Notes under the pieces: generated by a model
What the model saw: only the letters and a program-made list of their open reading frames with translations
Told to the model about the DNA's origin: nothing
Database searches by the model: none
Origin: Candidatus Sivonenia alaskensis PMM_0068
GTDB taxonomy: Bacteria > Cyanobacteriota > Cyanobacteriia > Gloeobacterales > PMM-0068
NCBI GenBank assembly: GCA_949127685.1
Contig: CASBPW010000285.1
Coordinates: 1-7,718 of the forward strand
Direction: 5' to 3'
DNA: 7,718 nt
Part shown: in pieces, positions 1-6,091 of the stretch
How the letters are laid out: the number at the start of each line of letters is the position of its first letter
Position numbering within the stretch: position 1 is the first letter of the stretch
Made by a program: the position numbers and the translations under genes

Positions 1-214
1 ACTTTTGTTGCTGGCGGTCGTACCGAGCACGTTTTTTAGGATCGGAAAGCACTGCATAGGCCTTTTGGAGACGTTCTTTATCATTCCCCAAGGCGTCCCC
101 CTCGGTAGACAACATGCGATAAGCACCCCGAATCTCGGCCATGCTGCTATCTGGTGTCATGCCCAATATTTGATAGAGGTCTTCTTCTTTAACGTCTTTA
201 TCGTCACGCACCAT
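1..214 (-). CDS. J-domain-like protein lacking the HPD motif, partial (N-terminal 71 residues)
   Basis: The gene starts at an ATG at 214-212 and runs off the left edge, leaving 71 readable residues. Residues 12-66 follow the J-domain pattern: EDLYQILGM (helix I), a SSMAEIRGAYRML stretch (helix II), then LQKAYAVLSDPKKRARYD (helices III-IV), which is a typical DnaJ ending. The HPD tripeptide that stimulates Hsp70/DnaK ATPase is absent; the helix II-III loop reads STEGDALGNDKE and is shorter than usual. Known for the family: J-domains without HPD generally cannot stimulate Hsp70 and are called J-like. I infer a divergent co-chaperone or scaffold rather than a working DnaJ. A GAGGAG Shine-Dalgarno sequence lies about 9 bases upstream of the ATG and supports this start. 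It lies 71 bases downstream of lysA on the same strand, so the two may share a transcript. The C-terminal part is not visible. Confidence 0.72.
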   Translation of the reverse strand, partial: MVRDDKDVKEEDLYQILGMTPDSSMAEIRGAYRMLSTEGDALGNDKERLQKAYAVLSDPKKRARYDRQQQK

Positions 215-285
215 CTCAAGCGACTCCTCTTCCAAACCGCTTGGGTCCTGGTTCTTTATCAGAATACAAGAGGAAGCGACCCCAG

Positions 286-1644
286 TTAAACCCCTGCATG
301 AGTGAGAGAAAGCGGCAGACGGTCATTGCGGACCAAGTCTTCCAAGCTTTCTCGTTGTAGAACCAGTTGGGACGCTCCATTTTTCACCAAGACTGCGGCA
401 GGACGGGCAATCCGATTGTAGTTGGAAGCCATGGCGTAGTTATAGGCTCCCGTTCCATAGACTGCCAGAATATCACCTGGTTCCGTTGGCGCCAGGGCGA
501 CATCTTTGAGGAGGATATCGCCAGACTCACAATGCTTGCCTGCGACCGTAACCATCACTTGGTCAGGGTGATTCATCTTATTGGCTACCACAGCGGTGTA
601 GTGAGCCTGATAGGTAATTGGGCGCGGATTATCGGACATCCCTCCATCCACAGAGATATAGGTCCGCACTTCTGGAACAACCTTCGTCGCGCCCACGGTA
701 TAAGCCGTCACACCGCAGGAACCGACCAGAGAGCGTCCGGGTTCTGCAATGATTTTTGGAAGGGAGACCCGAGCCTCACGACAAGCCTCGACCACCCCGT
801 CACACACCGTCTGGACCCAGTCATCAATGCTGGGTGGGTCATCTTGCTCGGTATAGCAAATCCCTAATCCCCCCCCGACATTGAGTTCTGAAAATTCCAG
901 GCCAAAGGCCAAACCTTTAGCAAACCATTCCACCAATACAGGACCGATATCCTGATGGGGCGTGAGTTCGAAAATTTGAGAACCGATATGGGCATGGATG
1001 CCGATAGCCTTGATAAACGGAGTTTTGGAAAGAAATTCAAAGACCGCAGGCACATCCTGAGGATCAAACCCAAATTTGCTATCCAGGTGTCCGGTGCGAA
1101 TGTATTCGTGGGTGTGGCATTCAATACCGGGTGTAATTCTGATCATCACCCTCGGATGCACTTCTTTATCTTCCGCGAGCTGGGCCAGGGTGTTCAGGTC
1201 TTGCCAGTTATCCGCAACGATGGTCACTCCATAGTCAAGAGCCATTTCCAGGTCTTGTAGGGATTTATTGTTGCCGTGGAAATAGATGTTCTGGCTATCG
1301 GCCCCGGCTCGGATCGCAGTGTATAGTTCGCCCGCCGAGACAACATCAATCCCCAATCCTTCGTGGTGGACAATGGCATCGATCGCCAGCATATTCCATG
1401 CTTTGGAGGCAAAGATGACTAAAGATTCAGCAGGATAGTGCTGTAGGAAGGCTCCCCGATATTGACGGCAGGCTTCTCGGAGCGTGACTTCGTCAATGAT
1501 ATAAAGCGGGCTGCCATATTGGGTAACCAAAGCAGGAACATCACATCCCCCAATTTCTAAATGCCCTTGGGCATTGGTCTTTGCCGTCAGGGGAGCAATT
1601 TTTTGATTGGGTGAAGGAAGGGAGCTGGGGGAACTCATAGTCAC
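286..1644 (-). CDS. lysA: Diaminopimelate decarboxylase
   Basis: LysA decarboxylates meso-2,6-diaminopimelate to L-lysine, the last step of the DAP pathway, in the cytoplasm. It is a fold-type III PLP enzyme. The 452-residue product carries the expected landmarks: the PLP lysine K81 in IFASKAW, HIGSQ at 219-223, the phosphate-binding glycine loop NVGGG at 255-259, EPGRS at 301-305, DGGMSDNPRP at 333-342, the catalytic CESGD at 372-376 (this cysteine comes from the partner subunit in the dimer), and the PLP-contacting tyrosine in GAYNYAMASNYN near 399-410. Residues 1-25 are a low-conservation Ser/Pro-rich extension. The reading frame can start at GTG 1644 or at ATG 1638; a GGGAGG sequence lies about 13 bases upstream of the GTG, so the exact start is uncertain by two codons. 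It follows a small membrane protein gene by 40 bases and precedes the J-like gene. The protein appears full length and intact. Confidence 0.97.
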   Translation of the reverse strand: MTMSSPSSLPSPNQKIAPLTAKTNAQGHLEIGGCDVPALVTQYGSPLYIIDEVTLREACRQYRGAFLQHYPAESLVIFASKAWNMLAIDAIVHHEGLGIDVVSAGELYTAIRAGADSQNIYFHGNNKSLQDLEMALDYGVTIVADNWQDLNTLAQLAEDKEVHPRVMIRITPGIECHTHEYIRTGHLDSKFGFDPQDVPAVFEFLSKTPFIKAIGIHAHIGSQIFELTPHQDIGPVLVEWFAKGLAFGLEFSELNVGGGLGICYTEQDDPPSIDDWVQTVCDGVVEACREARVSLPKIIAEPGRSLVGSCGVTAYTVGATKVVPEVRTYISVDGGMSDNPRPITYQAHYTAVVANKMNHPDQVMVTVAGKHCESGDILLKDVALAPTEPGDILAVYGTGAYNYAMASNYNRIARPAAVLVKNGASQLVLQRESLEDLVRNDRLPLSLTHAGV

Positions 1645-1684
1645 ATGAGGAATAAAACCTCCCTGATCTTACTCTGCCGCTTGG

Positions 1685-2011
1685 CTAATCGACTCGGTTA
1701 AATTCGACAGAGATGGCATAAAGCGGTAAAGAGAAAAGAGAAGAAAACGTAAATATCGAGCAGACTGCGCAGGTGGAACGAGCTAAACGCATTAAATAGG
1801 TGGAGTCCTCTGGAATCTGACTTTGACTAAGCCAAGCTAGACAATAAACCGCCCAACAGGCAAACGACATCATCAAAAGGGTATGCCGATGCCCATCTTC
1901 TTCTGGTAACCATTGCAATAAAGCGATGCCCAGTAAACAAGCCACCAAAGCAACAAGATTCAATGGTCCTTGCCAACCCAAACTACTCAAAACTAGGGCA
2001 GCCTCTGACAT
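1685..2011 (-). CDS. Small hydrophobic membrane protein of unknown function
   Basis: I do not recognise this 108-residue protein. It has two clear hydrophobic segments, roughly residues 16-35 (LNLVALVACLLGIALLQWL) and 45-62 (TLLMMSFACWAVYCLAWL), joined by a short charged loop (PEEDGHRH). A third less certain segment spans about 80-100. The ATG at 2011 has a strong GGAGGGAG ribosome binding site six bases upstream, which fixes the start and supports a real gene. It ends at 1685, 40 bases before lysA, so co-transcription with lysA is likely. The last 35 codons are cysteine- and phenylalanine-rich, while a second minus-strand frame over the same bases gives a more ordinary-looking tail ending at 1669. 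The C-terminus may therefore be affected by a one-base frame break (see findings). Function cannot be inferred beyond membrane location. Confidence 0.7.
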   Translation of the reverse strand: MSEAALVLSSLGWQGPLNLVALVACLLGIALLQWLPEEDGHRHTLLMMSFACWAVYCLAWLSQSQIPEDSTYLMRLARSTCAVCSIFTFSSLFSLPLYAISVEFNRVD

Positions 2012-2017
2012 GCAAAA

Positions 2018-2025
2018 CTCCCTCC
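2018..2025 (-). promoter_or_regulatory. Shine-Dalgarno site of the small membrane protein gene
   Basis: On the minus strand the sequence GGAGGGAG lies six bases before the ATG at 2011. It is the strongest ribosome binding site in the window and supports expression of an otherwise unrecognised gene. Confidence 0.7.
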
Positions 2026-2060
2026 AGTGGCCTGTTATTCAGGAAAGTTCTTGTCAGTGT

Positions 2061-2079
2061 ACAGAGGCTATTGCTCTGT
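2061..2079. repeat. Perfect 6-bp inverted repeat with 7-base loop
   Basis: ACAGAG and CTCTGT flank a 7-base loop, about 50 bases upstream of the membrane protein start. On the minus strand the T-run lies before, not after, the stem, so it does not have the form of an intrinsic terminator for larB transcripts. It could be an operator or a leader hairpin of the membrane protein-lysA transcript, or chance. Confidence 0.25.
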
Positions 2080-2083
2080 GAGT

Positions 2084-2176
2084 TTAAAAAATTGTTGCTG
2101 ACTTATTCCGCGTCAATGCTTCATTTAGCCCGTTGATCCCCATGGGATAAGGATCTGGAGGAATGCGAAGAATCAT
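2084..2176 (-). CDS. Possible 30-codon small ORF between larB and the membrane protein gene
   Basis: An ATG at 2176 opens a 30-codon frame ending in TAA at 2084. The peptide begins MILRIPPDPYPMGINGLNEA and is mixed polar and proline-rich, with no membrane segment. It occupies about half of the 204-base gap between larB and the downstream gene on the same strand. Its composition looks like protein rather than random translation, but there is no convincing Shine-Dalgarno sequence before the ATG and I recognise no family. It could be a small protein, the worn end of an older gene, or chance. Confidence 0.22.
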   Translation of the reverse strand: MILRIPPDPYPMGINGLNEALTRNKSATIF

Positions 2177-2215
2177 TGAATAACATAAAGAAAAATTGCG
2201 CCTTTCCCTGTAGCC

Positions 2216-2983
2216 TCATAAAGGGGGACGCTGCACCAAAATTCTCGACGCTAACATCGCCGCCCCAAAGCCATTGTCAATATTGACCACCCCAACACCA
2301 GCGGCACAGCTATTCAACATACTCAGCAGGGCGGCCAACCCCCCAAAGCTCGCCCCGTAGCCAATACTGGTGGGAACGGCGATCACGGGACAACGGACCA
2401 ATCCGCCGACGATACTGGCTAATGCTCCTTCCATCCCTGCTACGACAATCAAGACATCGGCTTGGTTGAGAATGGGTGCTTTGTCCAAAAGACGATGAAT
2501 TCCGGCAACGCCTAAGTCCCAGAGGCGGATCACTTCAAATCCGCACAGTTGGACTGTGACGGCCGCTTCTTCGGCTACCGGGATATCGGAAGTCCCTGCA
2601 CTGATGATACCAACCGTGCCCGGACACTTTTCTAAGGGGATAGTGGTGGAATAGGCGGCACAGATACGCGCGATTGGGAAGTACTCTAGCTCCAACCCAG
2701 ACTGTTTTTGGACCTGCTCAAAGGTCTCTGCTGTAATGCGGGTGGCTATTGCCACGGCATTGCGTTCGTGCAAGCGCTGTAAGATTTCAGCGATTTGCTC
2801 TGGAGTTTTTCCTGGTCCCCAGACAACTTCCGGAAAACCTGTGCGTATGACTCGATGGTGATCTACGTTAGCAAAACCCAAGTCTTCGTAGGCTAAGGTC
2901 CGTAGTTTTTCTAAGGCCATCTCAGGCAGAACGTCTCCATGGGAGACTCCCTGCAATAGTTGACGGAGCTGCTGTTCGTTCAA
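2216..2983 (-). CDS. larB: LarB family protein (CpmA-like): pyridinium-3,5-biscarboxylic acid mononucleotide synthase
   Basis: LarB carboxylates nicotinic acid adenine dinucleotide and hydrolyses the phosphoanhydride, giving pyridinium-3,5-biscarboxylic acid mononucleotide. This is the first step of the nickel-pincer nucleotide cofactor used by LarA-type racemases. The 255-residue product has a LarB-specific N-terminal region (about 1-120) and a PurE-like C-terminal domain: GTVGIISAGTSDIPVAEEA at 122-140, VAGMEGALASIVGGL at 181-195, VPTSIGYGASFGG at 203-215, and NSCAAGVGVVNIDNGFGAA at 224-242. C226 corresponds to the cysteine that binds substrate covalently in lactobacillus LarB. The start is a TTG at 2983; an in-frame stop lies four codons upstream and the following residues (NEQQLRQLLQ) match the usual LarB beginning, so no longer form exists. 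The homologue in Synechococcus elongatus is CpmA, described as a circadian phase modifier. No larC, larE or larA lies nearby. Confidence 0.93.
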   Translation of the reverse strand: MNEQQLRQLLQGVSHGDVLPEMALEKLRTLAYEDLGFANVDHHRVIRTGFPEVVWGPGKTPEQIAEILQRLHERNAVAIATRITAETFEQVQKQSGLELEYFPIARICAAYSTTIPLEKCPGTVGIISAGTSDIPVAEEAAVTVQLCGFEVIRLWDLGVAGIHRLLDKAPILNQADVLIVVAGMEGALASIVGGLVRCPVIAVPTSIGYGASFGGLAALLSMLNSCAAGVGVVNIDNGFGAAMLASRILVQRPPL

Positions 2984-3004
2984 GGGCGTAATAATTTAAG
3001 GGCT

Positions 3005-3033
3005 TTTCCACTATAGAAACTTTTCGGTAAGAT
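3005..3033 (+). promoter_or_regulatory. Candidate promoter for the NlpC/P60 gene, overlapping the larB promoter
   Basis: TTTCCA (3005-3010) and TAAGAT (3028-3033) are 17 bases apart, each matching 4 of 6 consensus positions. A start near 3040 would give a leader of about 50 bases. The boxes occupy the same bases as the opposing larB promoter candidate, so the two could compete for polymerase. The match is weak. Confidence 0.28.
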
Positions 3034-3038
3034 GCCAT
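3010..3038 (-). promoter_or_regulatory. Candidate sigma70-type promoter for larB
   Basis: On the minus strand ATGGCA (3038-3033; 4 of 6 to the -35 consensus) is separated by 17 bases from TATAGT (3015-3010; 5 of 6 to the -10 consensus). The predicted transcript would start near 3003, leaving a leader of only about 20 bases and no clear Shine-Dalgarno sequence before the TTG start of larB. Confidence 0.45.
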
Positions 3039-3090
3039 ATCTGGCCCAGTGGGAAACTATCATAGGCCGTAGATTTGTGGGGAAGAAGGA

Positions 3091-4254
3091 ATGCGTCGTC
3101 GCCTGGTCGTACCAACCCTAGTGGGGGGTCTATGGATGCTCAGTACAGGAGCCTGGGGTGCGGGGAATGAACCCGATCTAGAGCGTGCTCTCCAGGCATT
3201 CAAAAAGACTTTGCCGACCAACTATGGCGCTGGAGGAGTCTTTCAGGTCCAAGCCCAAAGGCAGCAAGGAAAAATCTTGCTTCAAGGTCGGACTCTGGGC
3301 CTAGCGGAAAAACAGGACCTCTTGAAAACCATGGCGGCCCTAGGCCGCGTAGAAGACAAAATCGCCATCTTCCCCTATGGTCAGCCAAAACCCTATGCCC
3401 GCCTTGTCAGTGCCTATGCCGACATGCGGGGTGAAGCCAAGGCTGATTCAGAACTAGCTTCCCAAGCCATCCTCGGCGATAGTTTCCAAATTCTTGGTCA
3501 CTCAGGCAATTGGATAGAAGTATTCCGTCAGTGGGACGGGTATGTGGGTTGGATTGAGGCTGACAATCTGGCTGTGATGGATAAAGGTAGCTTCAGCAAG
3601 TGGACTAAACGACCGAAAGCGGTCTTGTTAGAAGATGTCTCTACCGATAGCAATCAGACCCTATATCGCGGGTCGATTCTCCCTGTGGTTCATGAGTCTA
3701 TTCAAGCTTGGTCTCTAGCGTCACCCGCCGGAGATACGTTAAATTTGGCCCGTAGTCAGGCCCGTGCCTATCAGATCGAGTCCAAGGCTCCAGCATTGCA
3801 AAAGCGCGTTGTAAGCATCGCCCAGCAGATTTACACGATTAGCCGCAGTGCACCCTATCACTATTTATGGGGAGGAACCAAGGGTCTGGATCTAGATTGC
3901 AGCGGCTTCAACCAAACCGTCTTTCGTTTGGCCGGAGTAGCCATACCCAGAGATTCCTATCAACAGCAAGGATTTAGCCTGCCTGTAGCGAAAACTATTG
4001 ATCAACTTGACGAACTCCGTCCAGGCGACCTTGTGTTTTTTAATGAAAATAAAAAGCGCGCGACCCATACTGGCATCTATGTAGGAGATGGAATCTTGAT
4101 CCATTCCTCCGGGCACAACAAAGGTTTAGGCATGAATAACCTCAGGGGCGATAGTGAATATGAACGTTTCTTGCGCCGCATCTATTGGGGGAGTGCTAGA
4201 GTTCCGGCTTTGGCGAAAACAGGATTGGCCAGCAGTTTACCGCTCTTTACGTAA
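3091..4254 (+). CDS. Secreted SH3-domain NlpC/P60 peptidase (gamma-D-glutamyl-L-diamino acid endopeptidase type)
   Basis: This 387-residue protein is predicted to cut peptidoglycan stem peptides between gamma-D-Glu and the diamino acid, outside the cytoplasmic membrane. Residues 1-23 form a signal peptide (MRRR, hydrophobic stretch, cleavage near GAWGA). Residues 45-97 look like a small beta/alpha domain that I do not place (perhaps BON-like). Residues 103-163 resemble a bacterial SH3 domain with the typical GDSFQILGHSGNWIEV and GYVGWI pieces; 175-230 may be a second SH3-like unit. The NlpC/P60 domain spans about 236-370: the YLWGG motif, catalytic C270 in LDCSGF, H326 in THTGIYVGDG and H338 in IHSSG make a Cys-His-His triad. 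Characterised cyanobacterial relatives from Anabaena and Nostoc have the SH3-NlpC/P60 order but are shorter (about 230 residues), so the N-terminal extension is notable. A purine-rich GGGGAAGAAGGA (3079-3090) precedes the ATG. It stands alone, divergent from larB. Confidence 0.92.
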   Translation: MRRRLVVPTLVGGLWMLSTGAWGAGNEPDLERALQAFKKTLPTNYGAGGVFQVQAQRQQGKILLQGRTLGLAEKQDLLKTMAALGRVEDKIAIFPYGQPKPYARLVSAYADMRGEAKADSELASQAILGDSFQILGHSGNWIEVFRQWDGYVGWIEADNLAVMDKGSFSKWTKRPKAVLLEDVSTDSNQTLYRGSILPVVHESIQAWSLASPAGDTLNLARSQARAYQIESKAPALQKRVVSIAQQIYTISRSAPYHYLWGGTKGLDLDCSGFNQTVFRLAGVAIPRDSYQQQGFSLPVAKTIDQLDELRPGDLVFFNENKKRATHTGIYVGDGILIHSSGHNKGLGMNNLRGDSEYERFLRRIYWGSARVPALAKTGLASSLPLFT

Positions 4255-4280
4255 TGGCCCCTGAGAGCGTATCTATTACA

Positions 4281-4305
4281 CTCCTATTTTAATTGGCGAT
4301 AGGAG
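4281..4305. terminator. Hairpin between the convergent NlpC/P60 and R3H ATPase genes
   Basis: CTCCTAT (4281-4287) and ATAGGAG (4299-4305) form a perfect 7-bp stem with an 11-base loop at the meeting point of two convergent genes. One arm lies in the last codons of the ATPase gene. Neither strand has a clear T-run after the stem, so if it acts as a bidirectional terminator it is a weak one. Confidence 0.35.
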
Positions 4306-6091
4306 GATAGATCCGCAAACGACGATGGGGTTCTTCACCAAAGCTCTCGGACGTGAGTTGATAGTGTTCTACCAATTCGTGCTGCATGCGGCGGATCTTG
4401 GGAGAACGGGGCAAAAGTTCTACCGATTGACCTCTAGGAAGTACCAGTTGTTCTACAGCGAGACGGGCTTCTTCCAGCGCTTCCATATGATCCTCGCTGT
4501 CCCCTCCGGCAAGCATCATATTCATGTCCAAGTCGTCTCCGCCAGCAGGTTCATCAATATGGAGAATTCGACGAAGCCCGCGCATCACATGGGATAAGGT
4601 ATTGGCTTTGATGGCATAGACCGGAATTTGGCGATTCTGGGCCACAGTACAGATCTTTGCCTTGTCGCGTACATGAGAACGCAGAGCCATGACTACATCC
4701 GCCTCATCCAGCTCTTTGGTCAGACGGACGTTGTAGTTATAGGCTCGAATCACCCGTTCCAGTTCGTTGCGGCTGACGCCATAAGGATAGATAACCGTAG
4801 TTTCAGCGTTGGCAAAAGCTTGAGGGTCTAGGGCCTGAGGAGGCAAGGCTTCCATAAACCCTTGCTCTTTCCAGTTTTGTCCGGCTTTCCTGCTAGTACT
4901 CGGACCCGCGTTGAAGGGAGCCACTTTCGGGGGCGCTGCCGTGCGGGACATACTCCAACCCGGCGCAAACATCCGCTCCGTAGTATCCACTTCGGGCACT
5001 TCTCGGGTCACTTCCACCTGTCCGCTGCTGGTGACTGTGCGCACTTGGGGATTAGGTTTCTGTCCTCTGAGCAGGCTGTCCACAGAACGGGCACAGTCTT
5101 CGTGGACCATCCAACGGGTACGCTCATTCATTTCAATAGCAATATCAAAGGTGGGAGGCGCTTTCCGCTCCAGGACCGATTTCTGGGTGCCTCGACGGCG
5201 AGCTTCCTCATCGCCTAAGGTGACCGATTGAATTCCCCCAACTAAGTCAGAAAGGGTCGGGTTTTTAATCAGATTCTCTAATTGATTGCCGTGGGCCGTG
5301 CCGACAAGCATGACACCCCGTTCTGCAATCGTGCGGGCTGCTTGGGCTTCCAGTTCCGTGCCGATTTCATCAATGATGATCACTTCTGGCATGTGGTTTT
5401 CCACTGCCTCAATCATCACCTGATGTTGGAGTTCGGGTCGTGCCACTTGCATCCGCCGGGCACGACCAATCGCTGGATGGGGGACATCCCCATCTCCGGC
5501 AATCTCATTGGAGGTATCGATAACGACGACGCGCTTATCCAGGTCATCGGCTAAGACACGGGCCATTTCCCGCAAGGCAGTAGTCTTGCCAACCCCCGGA
5601 CGCCCCAGCATCAAAATCGATTTTCCAGATTCTACGAGGTCCCGAATCATCGCTAAGGTTCCGTAGACGGCCCTACCTACCCGACAGGTCAGACCAATAA
5701 TCTTGTTTTGACGATTGCGAATGGCACTAATGCGGTGCAGGGTGCGCCCAATCCCCGCTCGGTTGTCTCCTGAGAATTCACCGACCCGCTCAATCACAAA
5801 ATCAAGTTCTTCTTGGGTCAGGACTTGGTCTGAGAGGTATTGAGTCCGCCCCATAAACCGAGCTTCCGGTAGACGGCCCAGGTCTAGGATAATCTCGATT
5901 AAATCCCTGAGGTCTTCCTGTGGCGTTCCCTCCTCTACCCCTAAGGCCTTGGCGATGGGGGGGGGCAAGATAGCTAATAGTTTGGCAAGGTCGTCGGTCA
6001 CCCTAGTTTCCTGAACGATCAAAGTGTTCTCTTCCCGTGTGTTGTCTTCCGTAGCTTCAGAAAGGCTATTGATCCCAGAAGCGTTAACCAT
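4289..6091 (-). CDS. ycf45: SpoIIIAA-like ATPase with C-terminal R3H domain (Ycf45 family)
   Basis: The protein is a P-loop ATPase of the type encoded in cyanobacteria and in some red-algal plastids as ycf45; its cellular job is not established. I start it at ATG 6091 (600 residues), because GGAG lies 10 bases upstream; the frame extends to a TTG at 6127, which is less likely. Residue numbers are from the ATG. An N-terminal helical region (about 30-145) precedes the ATPase domain: Walker A GRPGVGKTT at 163-171, DTSNEIAGDGD near 192-202, Walker B VIIIDE with D241 and E242, and GTAHG near 264-268. Residues about 345-430 are a Pro/Ser/Thr-rich variable linker. A conserved C-terminal segment (432-513) is followed by an R3H motif, R567-x3-H571, a single-stranded nucleic acid-binding fold. 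This suggests an ATP-driven nucleic acid-binding protein. It overlaps ldpA by 8 bases and is translationally coupled to it. The gene appears intact. Confidence 0.9.
   Translation of the reverse strand: MVNASGINSLSEATEDNTREENTLIVQETRVTDDLAKLLAILPPPIAKALGVEEGTPQEDLRDLIEIILDLGRLPEARFMGRTQYLSDQVLTQEELDFVIERVGEFSGDNRAGIGRTLHRISAIRNRQNKIIGLTCRVGRAVYGTLAMIRDLVESGKSILMLGRPGVGKTTALREMARVLADDLDKRVVVIDTSNEIAGDGDVPHPAIGRARRMQVARPELQHQVMIEAVENHMPEVIIIDEIGTELEAQAARTIAERGVMLVGTAHGNQLENLIKNPTLSDLVGGIQSVTLGDEEARRRGTQKSVLERKAPPTFDIAIEMNERTRWMVHEDCARSVDSLLRGQKPNPQVRTVTSSGQVEVTREVPEVDTTERMFAPGWSMSRTAAPPKVAPFNAGPSTSRKAGQNWKEQGFMEALPPQALDPQAFANAETTVIYPYGVSRNELERVIRAYNYNVRLTKELDEADVVMALRSHVRDKAKICTVAQNRQIPVYAIKANTLSHVMRGLRRILHIDEPAGGDDLDMNMMLAGGDSEDHMEALEEARLAVEQLVLPRGQSVELLPRSPKIRRMQHELVEHYQLTSESFGEEPHRRLRIYPPIAN

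Noticed and set aside
5..289. Plus-strand 94-codon frame at the left edge
   Set aside because: It is the reverse of the J-like gene; the minus-strand frame carries recognisable J-domain sequence and a ribosome binding site.
2061..2079. Intrinsic terminator after larB
   Set aside because: The stem is present but on the minus strand the T-run precedes it, so it lacks the required stem-then-T order.
4862..5231. Two overlapping plus-strand frames of 106-118 codons inside the ATPase gene
   Set aside because: They are antisense to the conserved ATPase coding sequence, rich in Arg/Ser/His from reverse reading, and resemble no family.
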